Below are positions 29,742 to 40,138 of a DNA stretch of 64,000 nucleotides, in pieces (the stretch's first letter is position 1; each line of letters opens with the position of its first letter). Below the pieces are notes generated by a model. The model was not told where the DNA came from and made no database searches. It was given only the letters and a program-made list of their open reading frames with translations. This DNA comes from Gammaproteobacteria bacterium. GTDB taxonomy: Bacteria > Pseudomonadota > Gammaproteobacteria > S012-40. Location of the stretch: the NCBI GenBank assembly GCA_015487785.1, contig WFPC01000054.1, forward strand, positions 1 to 64,000, read 5' to 3'. The position numbers and the translations under genes were made by a program.

Positions 29742-30455
29742 TCAGTCCAGCTCGACGCCCAGCCGGTGGGCCACTTCCTCGTAGGCCTCCACTACCCCGC
29801 CCAGTCCCTGGCGAAAACGGTCCTTGTCCATTTTCTTGCGGGTCTCGGCATCCCACAGGCGACAACCATCGGGGGTGAACTCGTCGCCCAGCACGATCTC
29901 GCCATGATAGCGTCCGAACTCCAGCTTGTAGTCCACCAACAGCAATCCCACGTCGAGGAACAATTGCTTGAGGACATCGTTGACCTGGAAGGTGAGTTCG
30001 GTCATGCGTCGCACTTCCTCGTCGCTGGCCCAACCGAAGGAACGAATGTGGTACTCGTTGATCATGGGGTCGTGCAATTCGTCGTTCTTGAGGAAGAACT
30101 CGAAGGTGGGCGGGGTCAGGTCCATCCCCTCGGCCACCCCCAGGCGGCGGCAGATACTGCCGGCAGTGATATTGCGAATCACGCATTCCACTGGGATCAT
30201 GTCCAGTTTCTTCACCAGCGATTCCTGCGCCGACAGCACGCGTTCGTGGTGGGTGGGAATGCCCGCCTGTTCCAACCTTTCCATGATGAAAGCATTGAAC
30301 TTGTTGTTCACCATGCCCTTGCGGTCGAGCTGGTCGGTCTTTTCACCATCGAAAGCGGAGGTGTCGTTCCGAAAAAACAGGATCAGACGATCGGGATCGT
30401 CGGTGAGATAGACCGACTTGGCCTTGCCGGCATACAGTTCTGCGCCTCTGTTCAT
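29742..30455 (-). CDS. purC: Phosphoribosylaminoimidazole-succinocarboxamide synthase
   Basis: [62 protein letters not shown]. Confidence 0.97.
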   Translation of the reverse strand: MNRGAELYAGKAKSVYLTDDPDRLILFFRNDTSAFDGEKTDQLDRKGMVNNKFNAFIMERLEQAGIPTHHERVLSAQESLVKKLDMIPVECVIRNITAGSICRRLGVAEGMDLTPPTFEFFLKNDELHDPMINEYHIRSFGWASDEEVRRMTELTFQVNDVLKQLFLDVGLLLVDYKLEFGRYHGEIVLGDEFTPDGCRLWDAETRKKMDKDRFRQGLGGVVEAYEEVAHRLGVELD

Positions 30456-30482
30456 GTCATACCCTCATCGAAGTGTAGAAAC

Positions 30483-31463
30483 TCACTGGAGCTGTTCGCG
30501 CAACCGCTGCAACAACTGATGGGCATCGCGGGAAGCCTCCGGCCGGCCCTGCGGATCTCGCACGGTAATACGCAGACGCTGTCCGGCCTCTTCCAGTTGC
30601 AAGTGATAGCGCTTGCGTTCCAGGCCCGCCATGGCAAAACCGGGCACGAAACCGCCGCCGTCACCGTTTTCGTCCAGCTCGATCAACAAGCGGCCCTGCT
30701 CGGGCTCGCGCTGCCGGGGCACATAGCCCAGACGGTCGACGGCCTGCAGCAGCAATTTCCAGCCGCGCTCACGGGTCTCCGTCAGGTACAACACCGGCAC
30801 CTTCCCTTCCTGCGCCAGCTCGGCCCGGGCCCCGGGCTTACCCGCCTCGGCCGCGATGGCGCGAGCACGCTTCTCGTCCAGCCCGAAGAACACCAGCATC
30901 TGCCCCAACAGCTCCACCTCCAGTTCCGGATCACTGGCGCGTTCAGTCCATACCGGCACGATTTCGCCGCCCACGAAGGCCTCCTGCAAGCCCCGGTGAC
31001 TCAAGTACAATTCGCTGCTACCGGGCGCGCTCCCCGGCTCGATGCGCACGCGGAATCTGTCCTTGGCAAACTCGCTGAGTTCGTAGTGCGGCAACCAGGC
31101 GGTCTCCATGATGCCCAGCCCCTTGTTCTCCCAGGCGAGATGCACGCCGTTGGCCACCCAGTAGTCTCGCACCGCGGCCCATACCGCCTCTGGCGGACGG
31201 TTGAAGACCAACCAGCGTAGGCGGCCATCGCGCACCAGCCTTACCGTGGCGCCGCCGGCCAGCAGGGCCTGTTTGTTGAGCAGGGCGCCGATCTGGGGAA
31301 TTTCGAATTCGTTCTTGACCTCGGGGCGGGTGAGATCCGGCGGCACCTCCAACAGCGGCATGCTGGGGGCGTGCTTGTAGAAACCGGTGTCCTTGCTGGC
31401 GCAGGCCGCCAGCAACAGGCTGGCCAGGGCCAGCAATACGCCCCGGGCGCGCTCGACCGCCAT
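30483..31463 (-). CDS. bamC: Outer membrane protein assembly factor BamC
   Basis: Lipoprotein signal (LLLAACAS), YKHAPSMPLLEVPPDLTRPE, position next to dapA. Confidence 0.88.
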   Translation of the reverse strand: MAVERARGVLLALASLLLAACASKDTGFYKHAPSMPLLEVPPDLTRPEVKNEFEIPQIGALLNKQALLAGGATVRLVRDGRLRWLVFNRPPEAVWAAVRDYWVANGVHLAWENKGLGIMETAWLPHYELSEFAKDRFRVRIEPGSAPGSSELYLSHRGLQEAFVGGEIVPVWTERASDPELEVELLGQMLVFFGLDEKRARAIAAEAGKPGARAELAQEGKVPVLYLTETRERGWKLLLQAVDRLGYVPRQREPEQGRLLIELDENGDGGGFVPGFAMAGLERKRYHLQLEEAGQRLRITVRDPQGRPEASRDAHQLLQRLREQLQ

Positions 31464-32338
31464 CAGATCACCCCCGCCTGGCGCATGGCCTGACGCAGGG
31501 GCTCATGGTAACGCTCGGACAGGGGCGTCAATGGCAATCGGATACCGGGCTCGATCAGGCCCATTTCCGCCAGCGCCCACTTCACCGGAATGGGATTGGC
31601 CTCCAGAAACAGATCCCGGTGCAACGCCTCCAGGGGGAGGTTGATGCGCCGGGCCTGCTCCAGGTCTCCTCCCAGGGCCGCCGCCAGGGCCTCGTGCATG
31701 GGCCCGGGCGCCACATTGGCGGTAACCGAAATCACACCCTTGCCTCCGGCCGCCACTACTTCCAGGGCCAGGGCATCGTCGCCGCTGTACACATCCAGGC
31801 GTTCGCCACAACGGGCAATCAGTTCCTGGGGCCGCTCCAGGTTGCCGCTGGCCTCTTTGATGCCGACGATATTGGGCAACTTGGAAAGGGCCTCCACCGT
31901 GTCGGGCAACATATCGCAGGCGGTGCGTCCCGGCACGTTGTAGAGAATCTGCGGAATGGGCACCGCCTCGGCCACCGCCTTGTAATGTTCGTAGAGACCG
32001 CGTTGAGTGGGCTTGTTGTAATAGGGCGTCACCAACAGGCAGGCATCGGCGCCCGCCTCCATGGCGCAGCGGGTGAGGTCGATGGCCTCGCGGGTATTAT
32101 TGGAACCGGTGCCGGCGATCACGGGCACCCGCCCCCCCACGCGCGCCACCACCTGGCGCACCACCTGGCAATGTTCAGACTCGCTCAGGGTGGCCGATTC
32201 ACCCGTGGTGCCCACCGCAACGATGGCATCGGTGCCCGCTTCCACATGAAATTCCACCAGGCGCTCCAGGGCCGCCTCGTCCACCGTGCCATCCCCGCGC
32301 ATCGGCGTGACCATGGCCACCATGCTGCCGTGAAACAT
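31463..32338 (-). CDS. dapA: 4-hydroxy-tetrahydrodipicolinate synthase
   Basis: MFHGSMVAMVTPM, GTTGESATLSESEH, YYNKPTQRGLYEHYKAVAE, YNVPGRTACD, IVGIKEASG. Confidence 0.97.
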   Translation of the reverse strand: MFHGSMVAMVTPMRGDGTVDEAALERLVEFHVEAGTDAIVAVGTTGESATLSESEHCQVVRQVVARVGGRVPVIAGTGSNNTREAIDLTRCAMEAGADACLLVTPYYNKPTQRGLYEHYKAVAEAVPIPQILYNVPGRTACDMLPDTVEALSKLPNIVGIKEASGNLERPQELIARCGERLDVYSGDDALALEVVAAGGKGVISVTANVAPGPMHEALAAALGGDLEQARRINLPLEALHRDLFLEANPIPVKWALAEMGLIEPGIRLPLTPLSERYHEPLRQAMRQAGVI

Positions 32339-32482
32339 CTGCTCTCTCCCGCAATGCAAAGCCAAACGCGAATGGTACTGAGCCAGCCCACACAAGGCAA
32401 CCGGAACACGTCCCGGCAACGTCTTGGAGCCCGCTTCGGGGTGGTGCTATGATGACCCAAACCCTCAACACAGGAGAACACG

Positions 32483-32953
32483 ATGAGCCAAGTCGCCCTG
32501 GACCAACCGGTGCCCGACTTCACCGCCGAGGCCACCGGAGGGCATACCCTTCGCCTTGCCGATCTGCGCGGACACAAGGTGGTGATCTATTTCTATCCCA
32601 GGGACAACACTCCCGGCTGCACCACCGAGGGCCAGGCCTTTCGCGATCATTATGCCGAATTCCAGGCCGCCAATACGATAATCCTCGGCGTCTCCCGCGA
32701 CAGTCTCGAAAGTCACGAAAAGTTCAAGGCCAAGCACGGCTTTCCCTTCGAGCTGATCTCCGACCCGGAAGAGAAACTCTGCCGGCTGTTCGATGTGATC
32801 AAGGAAAAGAACATGTATGGCCGCAAGGTCATGGGCATCGAGCGCAGCACCTTCCTGATCGATAGCGAGGGCGTGCTGCGCCGGCAATGGCGCAAGGTCA
32901 AGGTAAAAGGCCACGTGGAGGAGGTGCTGGAAGCCTGTCGGGCGCTGCCATGA
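32483..32953 (+). CDS. bcp: Thioredoxin-dependent peroxiredoxin Bcp
   Basis: VVIYFYPRDNTPGCTTEGQAFRD. Confidence 0.94.
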   Translation: MSQVALDQPVPDFTAEATGGHTLRLADLRGHKVVIYFYPRDNTPGCTTEGQAFRDHYAEFQAANTIILGVSRDSLESHEKFKAKHGFPFELISDPEEKLCRLFDVIKEKNMYGRKVMGIERSTFLIDSEGVLRRQWRKVKVKGHVEEVLEACRALP

Positions 32954-34344
32954 ACGCCCCCGACGGCAAGCGGTTGCTGGTGCTCGACACCAATGTGCTG
33001 ATGCACGACCCGGGATGCATTTTCCGTTTCCAGGAACACGACCTGTTCATCCCCATGGTAGTGCTGGAAGAGCTGGACAACAACAAACGCGGCCATACCG
33101 AGATCGCCCGCAATGCCCGCCAGAGCAGCCGCTTGTTCGAGGAATTGATCCGAGAGGCCACCGGCGAACACATCGAACAGGGCCTACCCCTGCCCAATCC
33201 AGCCGACAGCGGTCATGCGAGCGGCCGCTTGTTCTTCCAAACCCAGGCACTGAACTACTCCCTGCCCGCCAGCCTGCCCGGCAACAAACCCGACAACACC
33301 ATTCTCGGCATCGCCATCGCCCTGCGCGACAATCCCGGCAGCCTGCCGGTGACCCTGATCACCAAGGACATCAATCTGCGCATCAAGGCCGCCGCCCTGG
33401 GCATAGACGCCGAGGACTATTTCAACGACCGCGCCATCGAGGACGCCGACCTGCTCTACGTGGGCGCGGAACGTCTGTCGACGGATTTCTGGGAGCACCA
33501 CGGCGAGGGCATGAGTTCCTGGCAGGAAAACGGCCGCAGCTTCTACCGTATTCGCGGCGAACAGGTCCTGCAATGGCATCCCAACCAGTACATCTACAGC
33601 CCAGGGCATGACTTCAATGCCATCGTGCGCCATCTGGAGGGCGACACGGCCACCCTGGAGATCCTCACCGACTACCAACGCCAGAGCCATGCTGTGTGGG
33701 GCATCCATGCACGCAATCCGGAACAGAGCTTTGCCCTCAACATACTCACCGACCCGGACATTGACTTCGTCACCCTGCTGGGCATGGCCGGCACCGGCAA
33801 GACCTTGCTGACCCTGGCCGCCGGCCTGCAACAGACGCTGGAGGACAAGCGCTACCAGGAAATCATCATGACCCGGGTGACCATCCCGGTGGGCGAGGAT
33901 ATCGGTTTTCTGCCCGGCACCGAGGAAGAAAAGATGACACCCTGGATGGGCGCTCTGATGGACAACCTGGAAGTGCTCACCCAGCCCGGCGACGGCACTG
34001 AATGGGAGCGCGCCGCCACCAACGACCTGCTGCAGAAGCGGATCAAGATTCGCTCGCTCAACTTCATGCGCGGACGTACCTTTCTCAACCGCTTCGTAAT
34101 CATCGACGAGGCCCAAAATCTCACCTCCAAGCAGATGAAGACGCTCATCACCCGCGCTGGCCCCGGCACCAAGATCGTCTGCCTGGGCAATATCGCCCAG
34201 ATCGACAGTCCCTATCTTACCGAAACCACTTCCGGACTGAGCTACGTGGTGGACCGTTTCAAGGACTGGCCCCACGCCGCCCACATCACCCTGCAGCGGG
34301 GTGAGCGCTCGCGCCTGGCCGACTATGCCTCGGAGGTATTGTGA
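32950..34344 (+). CDS. PhoH family protein with N-terminal PIN domain
   Basis: LLVLDTNVLMHDP (PIN), GMAGTGKTLLTLAAGL (Walker A), FVIIDEAQNLTSKQMKTLITRAGPGTK. Confidence 0.93.
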   Translation: MNAPDGKRLLVLDTNVLMHDPGCIFRFQEHDLFIPMVVLEELDNNKRGHTEIARNARQSSRLFEELIREATGEHIEQGLPLPNPADSGHASGRLFFQTQALNYSLPASLPGNKPDNTILGIAIALRDNPGSLPVTLITKDINLRIKAAALGIDAEDYFNDRAIEDADLLYVGAERLSTDFWEHHGEGMSSWQENGRSFYRIRGEQVLQWHPNQYIYSPGHDFNAIVRHLEGDTATLEILTDYQRQSHAVWGIHARNPEQSFALNILTDPDIDFVTLLGMAGTGKTLLTLAAGLQQTLEDKRYQEIIMTRVTIPVGEDIGFLPGTEEEKMTPWMGALMDNLEVLTQPGDGTEWERAATNDLLQKRIKIRSLNFMRGRTFLNRFVIIDEAQNLTSKQMKTLITRAGPGTKIVCLGNIAQIDSPYLTETTSGLSYVVDRFKDWPHAAHITLQRGERSRLADYASEVL

Positions 34345-34610
34345 GCCCCGGCTTCCAACAGCGCCTCCAGTTCCAGCAGCAGACGACCACGCTCGCTTTT
34401 GGCGATCTCGGTCCAAGGTCGGTCTTCCAGCGCGCCGGCCATGGCGTAGAGGAAATTCAGGCTGGGCGGCGTAGAGGCGGCCTGACGTAACATGATGAAC
34501 GCACGCACCGGTCCGATGCGTTCCAGATCCTCCCGGGTATGAATTCCCACTTCATTGAGGCTTTTTTCCGACTTCGGACCCAGCCCCTTGAGCCTGCTCA
34601 ACTCTCCCAT
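34323..34610 (-). CDS. TfoX C-terminal-domain (helix-hairpin-helix) protein
   Basis: LKGLGPKSEKSLNEVGIHTREDLERIGPVRAFIML. Confidence 0.8.
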   Translation of the reverse strand: MGELSRLKGLGPKSEKSLNEVGIHTREDLERIGPVRAFIMLRQAASTPPSLNFLYAMAGALEDRPWTEIAKSERGRLLLELEALLEAGAHNTSEA

Positions 34611-34765
34611 GGCGAGCCCGGGCGTGGCATGAAACGGCTGGATGGATGTGTACCTGAGGTGCAGACGCCAGCCGACAACCCTTCGTCATCTGCCAATATG
34701 CGAATAATATCCACCATGAACATAGGCTGGCTTCTGATCTATAGCGGTTCCATGCAACGCTCGGG

Positions 34766-35842
34766 CTAATCCCTGTCCGTCGTCGGTGCCTGCTCTCCCC
34801 CCGCCGGCCAGGCATTGAGCACCGCCTTGACCAGGGTGGCCAGGGGGATGGCGAAGAACACGCCCCAAAACCCCCACAAGCCACCGAACACGATGATGGC
34901 GATGATGATGGCCACCGGATGCAGATTGACCGCCTCGGAAAACAACAGCGGCACCAACACGTTGCCATCCAGGGCCTGGATGATGCCGTAGGCCAGCAGC
35001 AGATAGAAGAATTCCTCGGTCCAGCCCCACTGGAAGAAAGCCACCAGGGCCACCGGCAGGGTCACCACCGTGGCGCCCACGTAGGGCACCAGCACCGACA
35101 GGCCCACCAAAAGGCCGAGCAACACGGCGTAGTCCAGCCCCATGAGAGCGAACACCAGCCAACTCACCACGCCGACGATGAGGATTTCCACGATCTTGCC
35201 GCGCACGTAGTTGCCGATCTGCAGGTCCATTTCCCGCCACACCTGTGACACCAGGGCCCGCTCGCGGGGGAAAAACCGGCTCAACCACTGAATGATGCGG
35301 TCCTTGTCCTTGAGGAAAAAGAACACCAGGATGGCGATCAGGATGAGGTACACAGCCCAGGTGAGAACGCGCTGCAGCGAAGCGATGGACAGCGACAGGA
35401 TGGTCTGGCTCCACGTGGCCAGCTCCGCCGCCACCGCCGCCATCATGTTGCGGATCTGTTCCTCGGTGATGATCTGGGGATAGAGTTCGGGCAGCGACAT
35501 CAAGGCCTGCTGGGTGCGCTTGATCATGCGCGGCAACTCCTGCAGAAACTGCACCACCTGTTCCGACAGCAGGGGGATCAGAACCAGCAGGGAAATACCC
35601 ACCACCGCCACGAACAGCAGAAACACCAGAATGGCCGCCGGAGTACGCCGCATGCCCCGCGCCTGCAACTTGAGCACAATGGCTTCCAGCAGATAGGCCA
35701 CCACGATGCTGATCAGCAAGGGCAGCAGGATGTCGCCGAAAAAAATGACAATCCCGAAACCGGCCACCAGCAATACCGCCAGGATGACCACCTGGGGATC
35801 GGAAAAATAACGCTGGAACCAGTTGCGGAACACGTCGATCAT
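34766..35842 (-). CDS. AI-2E family (PerM-like) transporter
   Basis: Multiple TM segments, VPYVGATVVTLPVALVAF, LDGNVLVPLLFSEAVNLHPVAIIIAI. Confidence 0.92.
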   Translation of the reverse strand: MIDVFRNWFQRYFSDPQVVILAVLLVAGFGIVIFFGDILLPLLISIVVAYLLEAIVLKLQARGMRRTPAAILVFLLFVAVVGISLLVLIPLLSEQVVQFLQELPRMIKRTQQALMSLPELYPQIITEEQIRNMMAAVAAELATWSQTILSLSIASLQRVLTWAVYLILIAILVFFFLKDKDRIIQWLSRFFPRERALVSQVWREMDLQIGNYVRGKIVEILIVGVVSWLVFALMGLDYAVLLGLLVGLSVLVPYVGATVVTLPVALVAFFQWGWTEEFFYLLLAYGIIQALDGNVLVPLLFSEAVNLHPVAIIIAIIVFGGLWGFWGVFFAIPLATLVKAVLNAWPAGGEQAPTTDRD

Positions 35843-36195
35843 GTGGCGCCATCCTCCCGCGCCTTCAGATCCTGGTAGTGGCGCTGGAACACCAGTTCCA
35901 GCTCTTCGATGACCTCCTTGCGATCCCGCCCCTGGACCACATGCTGGGTCATCAACACTGAGGTCTCGTTGAGCATCTTGCCACGATCCAGCATGGGGTA
36001 GGACGCCGCCAGGCGCTTGATGGCCGCCACCACGGACTCGTCCTCGGCCGCCGGCAGCAACACCGGCTCGGGCAGGGGCTCGGCCGGTTTCGGCGTGCGC
36101 TGTGCGAGAAATTCGGCGAAGTCCTGCAAGCTGCGCCGCTGGCTCTCGTCGAGCTTGCGAAAAAACGCCAGCAGTTTCTTTTCCTCGGCTTTCAT
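35839..36195 (-). CDS. Conserved hypothetical protein
   Basis: Clean 118-aa ORF overlapping both neighbours by 4 bp; no recognised domain. Confidence 0.6.
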   Translation of the reverse strand: MKAEEKKLLAFFRKLDESQRRSLQDFAEFLAQRTPKPAEPLPEPVLLPAAEDESVVAAIKRLAASYPMLDRGKMLNETSVLMTQHVVQGRDRKEVIEELELVFQRHYQDLKAREDGAT

Positions 36196-36935
36196 GGCTT
36201 TTCCACGTTCAGGCGAAACACCGGCGCCTTGCGCCGCTCCCGCATCAGATCCAGCGCCTTGACCAAGGCCACCACCACCCGGTCGGTGGTCTGCTGGCTG
36301 TCAGCCCATTCGGTGCGCGCGGTCTCCAGCAACTGTCCCATATCGTTAGGCAGGGGCCGGTCCTCTTCCATGATCATGTCTTCCAACATGCCGGGCTTGA
36401 GTTCGGGGCGAAACAGCAGGCCGTAACTCAGGCTGTTGGGACGAATGGCCAGCCAACGCCCCTGCTCGTCCACCAGCAAGGGCTCCAGCCCTGCCGGCAG
36501 GGTGGCCGAGCCGTTGTACATTACCAGCACCCGCCGACCGTCCACCGCCTCGGCCAGAGGATCGCCACTGCCGGCCGAGGTCTTGCGGGCACGGGTCCAG
36601 TAGGCATTGTGGAACGGCTCGCCGGAGAGTTCGGCACCGGCCGCGGCGGCCACCAGCAAACCGCCATAACCCAGGCCCACCACCGGCCGGCGGGCCTGCT
36701 GGAATTGGCTCAGCAGGCGCTGCTCGTCGGCCAACCAGGGGTTGCGCACTTCGTCACTGGGAGGAAACGCCCCGCCCAGCAGGAACAGGGCATCGTAATG
36801 AATCGCCGTACCCGGCACATCCTGGTCCACGAAGGGCCGGAAATAGGTGAAACCGATGTCGCGCGCTTCCAACTGGGCCTCGATGGCCCCCAGGAACTCA
36901 CTGTAACTGTGCTGGATGACAGCGTATTTCTTCAT
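36192..36935 (-). CDS. Class I glutamine amidotransferase-like protein lacking catalytic Cys and His
   Basis: ALFLLGGAFPPSDEVRNPWLADEQ fold; elbow is GLGYGG instead of GxCxGxQ; FRPE instead of FHPE. Confidence 0.75.
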   Translation of the reverse strand: MKKYAVIQHSYSEFLGAIEAQLEARDIGFTYFRPFVDQDVPGTAIHYDALFLLGGAFPPSDEVRNPWLADEQRLLSQFQQARRPVVGLGYGGLLVAAAAGAELSGEPFHNAYWTRARKTSAGSGDPLAEAVDGRRVLVMYNGSATLPAGLEPLLVDEQGRWLAIRPNSLSYGLLFRPELKPGMLEDMIMEEDRPLPNDMGQLLETARTEWADSQQTTDRVVVALVKALDLMRERRKAPVFRLNVEKP

Positions 36936-36996
36936 GTTACAGGCCCCACCATCGACGAAAGCAAAACGAGCACGCGACAGCACCGTGTCCCGGCCA

Positions 36997-37908
36997 TCAA
37001 CCTTCGATGCCGGGATGTTCGAGACAGTATTGGCGGGCGAACTCCAGCAGCTCGTCCATCGCCCGCTGACGGAATTTCTGTTTTTGGTGTACGAAAGAGA
37101 ACGGCCGTTCCAGCGGCGGATCGAGCTGGATCGCCTTCAGCGTGCCCAGCTTCAGCTCCTTGACCAAGGTCGCCCGCGACAGAATGGTAATGCCGATGCC
37201 GGCCTCCACCGCGCCCTTGATGGCCTCGGGACTACCCAGCTCCATGATTACGTCCAGCTCATTGGGGTTGAGCCCCACCTGGTGCAGATACTCGATGATG
37301 ACCTCGCGGGTACCCGAACCCTCTTCACGGCAGATATACGGATATTCCAGCAACTTGTGCGCAGGGATGACCTCTTCCCCGGCCAGCTCGTGCCCCGGCG
37401 GCACGATGGCCACCAACTGGTCTTTCTTGCACAGCTCCACCACCAGGTTCTTGTTGCCCACGGTGGCCTCCACCACACCCAGGTCGATGATGTTGTTCTC
37501 CACCATGGACACGATGCCCTCGGTGTTGGACACCTTCAGACGCACGTTGACATCGGGGTACTTGGCCTTGAAGTCCCCCAGCAAGGCCGGCAGCATGTAT
37601 TCGGCAATGGTGGTGCTCGCGCCGATCACCAACACCCCGCTGACCTCGCCGGTGAGTGCGCGCACTTCGTTCTCCATTTCCGCATAGAGTTCGAAGATAC
37701 GCCCGGCATAACTGTAGACCCGCTTGCCCGCCTCGGTGAGGCTGATGCGGTTGTGGGTGCGATCGAACAGGCGGGTATTGAAATATTCCTCCAATTGGCG
37801 CACCTGGAAGGTCACCGCGGGCTGGGTCATGTGCAGGGTTTCCGCCGCCTTGGTGAAGCTCAGCAGCTTGGCTACCGTGTGGAAAACTTGCAGTCTGCGA
37901 TCCGCCAT
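36997..37908 (-). CDS. LysR family transcriptional regulator (CysB/CbbR-like)
   Basis: LQVFHTVAKLLSFTKAAETLHMTQPAVTFQVRQLEEYFNTRLFDRTHNRISLTEAG. Confidence 0.93.
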   Translation of the reverse strand: MADRRLQVFHTVAKLLSFTKAAETLHMTQPAVTFQVRQLEEYFNTRLFDRTHNRISLTEAGKRVYSYAGRIFELYAEMENEVRALTGEVSGVLVIGASTTIAEYMLPALLGDFKAKYPDVNVRLKVSNTEGIVSMVENNIIDLGVVEATVGNKNLVVELCKKDQLVAIVPPGHELAGEEVIPAHKLLEYPYICREEGSGTREVIIEYLHQVGLNPNELDVIMELGSPEAIKGAVEAGIGITILSRATLVKELKLGTLKAIQLDPPLERPFSFVHQKQKFRQRAMDELLEFARQYCLEHPGIEG

Positions 37909-38020
37909 TCTGGTATTATTCTAATAAGTTGCTCTATCGGGCGATAATATCAGTTAATTCCCCGGGATCAAACAGCTTATCCCGGCGGCAAGCACGCAAC
38001 CCCAAGGAGTATCTTCCGGC

Positions 38021-38587
38021 ATGAGCGAGGCATGGAAACACCTGGACCTGCAGGGCGGTGGCCTGCAGACCCTCAACCTGCTGATGACCCGTCACCAGCG
38101 CCGCCGAGGCCGCGCCTACCTGTTGTGGCTGGGCTTTCCCCTGGGCCTGCATCGTTTCTACCTGCGTTCCCCCCTGGCCTGGCTCTACCCCGGCCTGAGC
38201 CTGGCGGCCGGGATCGCCGCCACCGGCCCGGGGCCGGCCTGGGCCGTGGCCCTCACGCTGCCCCTGGCCGGGTTCGCGATCTACGACCTGATCACCCTGG
38301 AGGCCCAGGTGAACGCTTTCAACAAGGCCTTGCGCATGCGACTCTACCTGGGACAGGGTGCCACGCCGCCGCCGGGGTATCGCGGCCGCTATGGCGAGGA
38401 AGAGCACATCCTGGAAGACTACCTGGAGGAAAAGGAACAGGAACGCCCCGGCCACCAGGCACCGACGGCTCCGGGCAACACGACCGTGGAAGGGAAAAAG
38501 GTGTTTTCCTTTGCCGAGCAGGAGGCCTTGCTCAGGGAAATGCAGCAGCAACGGCCGAAGCCGCGCAAGGCTCAGCCGCGGAACTGA
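38021..38587 (+). CDS. TM2 domain-like membrane protein
   Basis: RGRAYLLWLGFPLGLHRFYLRSPLAWLY...IYDLITLEAQV. Confidence 0.75.
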   Translation: MSEAWKHLDLQGGGLQTLNLLMTRHQRRRGRAYLLWLGFPLGLHRFYLRSPLAWLYPGLSLAAGIAATGPGPAWAVALTLPLAGFAIYDLITLEAQVNAFNKALRMRLYLGQGATPPPGYRGRYGEEEHILEDYLEEKEQERPGHQAPTAPGNTTVEGKKVFSFAEQEALLREMQQQRPKPRKAQPRN

Positions 38588-39000
38588 ACCGCCAGCTCGC
38601 GCAAATGGGCGGAGACCTCGCCCAGGGTATGGCGCGCCTGGGCCATGCAGCGCGCCACCTCCGTGTCGTCGGCACAGGGGTCGTCCAGACAGGCCTGCAT
38701 CCGCTGCCCGGAACGCTGCATACGCTCCACCAACTCGCTCACCCGTTCGGCCACCTGGGCCAGTTGGCGACCCGATTCGCCGGCACGGGCCGCCTCCAGG
38801 GTCACATTGAGCGCCAGCCACTGACTCTGCCGGGTCATGGCCGCGATGGCGGCCAGCACTTCCCCGGCATCGTTGCCCATGCTCACTGCTGCCTGTTTCA
38901 TCCTGCTCACCTCGAAAACATCACCCCGCCGGCCACTGCCAACGGCTTCAACCATACTCTGTTCGAGGTTTAGCAAGTTCCGCGCCGGATCACCCGGCAC
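38572..39000 (-). CDS. Short protein resembling a methyl-accepting chemotaxis protein signalling tip
   Basis: IAAMTRQSQWLALNVTLEAARAGESGRQLAQVAERVSELVERM matches the MCP hairpin tip; no sensory domain. Confidence 0.65.
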   Translation of the reverse strand: MPGDPARNLLNLEQSMVEAVGSGRRGDVFEVSRMKQAAVSMGNDAGEVLAAIAAMTRQSQWLALNVTLEAARAGESGRQLAQVAERVSELVERMQRSGQRMQACLDDPCADDTEVARCMAQARHTLGEVSAHLRELAVQFRG

Positions 39001-40138
39001 GCTGATAAAGCGCCAGATAGCTCTTTTTCGACATCACCGGCTGGCGGCAGACCGCCAGGACATCGTCCAGGTGTTGCTGGCTACGCAACCCCACCAGGGT
39101 GGTGCCCAGACCGGGCGTGGAACGGTTGCACTGTAACGCCCGCTGGGCATCGTTGGCCAGTTCGGGCAGGGCCTGGCGCAGCACATCCAGCCCCTGGCGG
39201 GCGAGATGCCCCTTCATCATGCCATGGCTGCCCATGACATAGAGCCCGAGCTGATAGGCCGCCTGCAGGGTGGAGGCGATATTGCCCTGCCCGGTGGCCT
39301 GGTTGAAGCGGGTAAAGCCCTCGTTCATCACCGCGTTGAAGGGTAGTTGAATCAATCTGAAGTGATGCTCCGCGCTCTCGCCGTCCACTTCGCGGGCCGC
39401 CTTTTCCGCCAGGCCCAGCAAAGAGGCCAGCGATTCGAACAGGGGGTGATCGGTCTCCACCCGAAACCCATTGAAGGTGGCAATGCCGTAATTGCGGATA
39501 CGCCCCTCGCGCACCGCCCGCTCCAATACCGCGAACACCGGCAACAGCTTCTGGTTGAGCCGTTCCTTGCCGATCACCGGGATATGCACTTCCGGCTGGT
39601 CGACCAAAAAGGCATCCAGGGTTTCCACCCCCATCAAGCGGCGTGACAAATCCAGTTGATAATCGATATAGGCCGGGCTGAGCAGATGTGCCTCGCCGGC
39701 CAGGTCCTGCGTCCGCCCCAGGCCGCGATCGACGATCTCGCGCTGGAACCAGGCGGCGAAATCCGTCGGCTTGCCGCCGCGAAGCGTCAAAAAACCGCCT
39801 TTCGACACCAGAAACAGGGCCTGACGCGGCACTTCCCCAGCCACCAGGGCACGCACCGCCGCGCCTACCGCCGCCAGTGAACGGCCATAGCGGTAGTGAC
39901 TGGCAGTGTCGATCACATTGATACCCTGGCGCACCGCCCGGATCAGCAACTGCCCCAGGCGGGCGTCCTGGGCGGGACTGGCCTCGCCGGGAAAGGTGCC
40001 GGCACCGATGGAGCTGAGCTGGATGCCCGTGCGCAGGAATTCGCTGTAATGCCCCTTGCCGCAGCCTGCACCCTGTTGCTCGGCATAGAGCTGGGTGGCC
40101 TGAGCCTCGGCATGCCCCGGAATCATCTGCATCATGTC
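38990..40138 (-). CDS. Aldo/keto reductase
   Basis: IGAGTFPGEAS, GINVIDTASHYRYGRSLAAVGAAVRAL, DAFLVDQPEVH. Confidence 0.85.
   Translation of the reverse strand, partial: DMMQMIPGHAEAQATQLYAEQQGAGCGKGHYSEFLRTGIQLSSIGAGTFPGEASPAQDARLGQLLIRAVRQGINVIDTASHYRYGRSLAAVGAAVRALVAGEVPRQALFLVSKGGFLTLRGGKPTDFAAWFQREIVDRGLGRTQDLAGEAHLLSPAYIDYQLDLSRRLMGVETLDAFLVDQPEVHIPVIGKERLNQKLLPVFAVLERAVREGRIRNYGIATFNGFRVETDHPLFESLASLLGLAEKAAREVDGESAEHHFRLIQLPFNAVMNEGFTRFNQATGQGNIASTLQAAYQLGLYVMGSHGMMKGHLARQGLDVLRQALPELANDAQRALQCNRSTPGLGTTLVGLRSQQHLDDVLAVCRQPVMSKKSYLALYQRAG

Noticed and set aside
33184-34416. 410-aa minus-strand ORF
   Set aside because: Antisense shadow of the PhoH-family gene.
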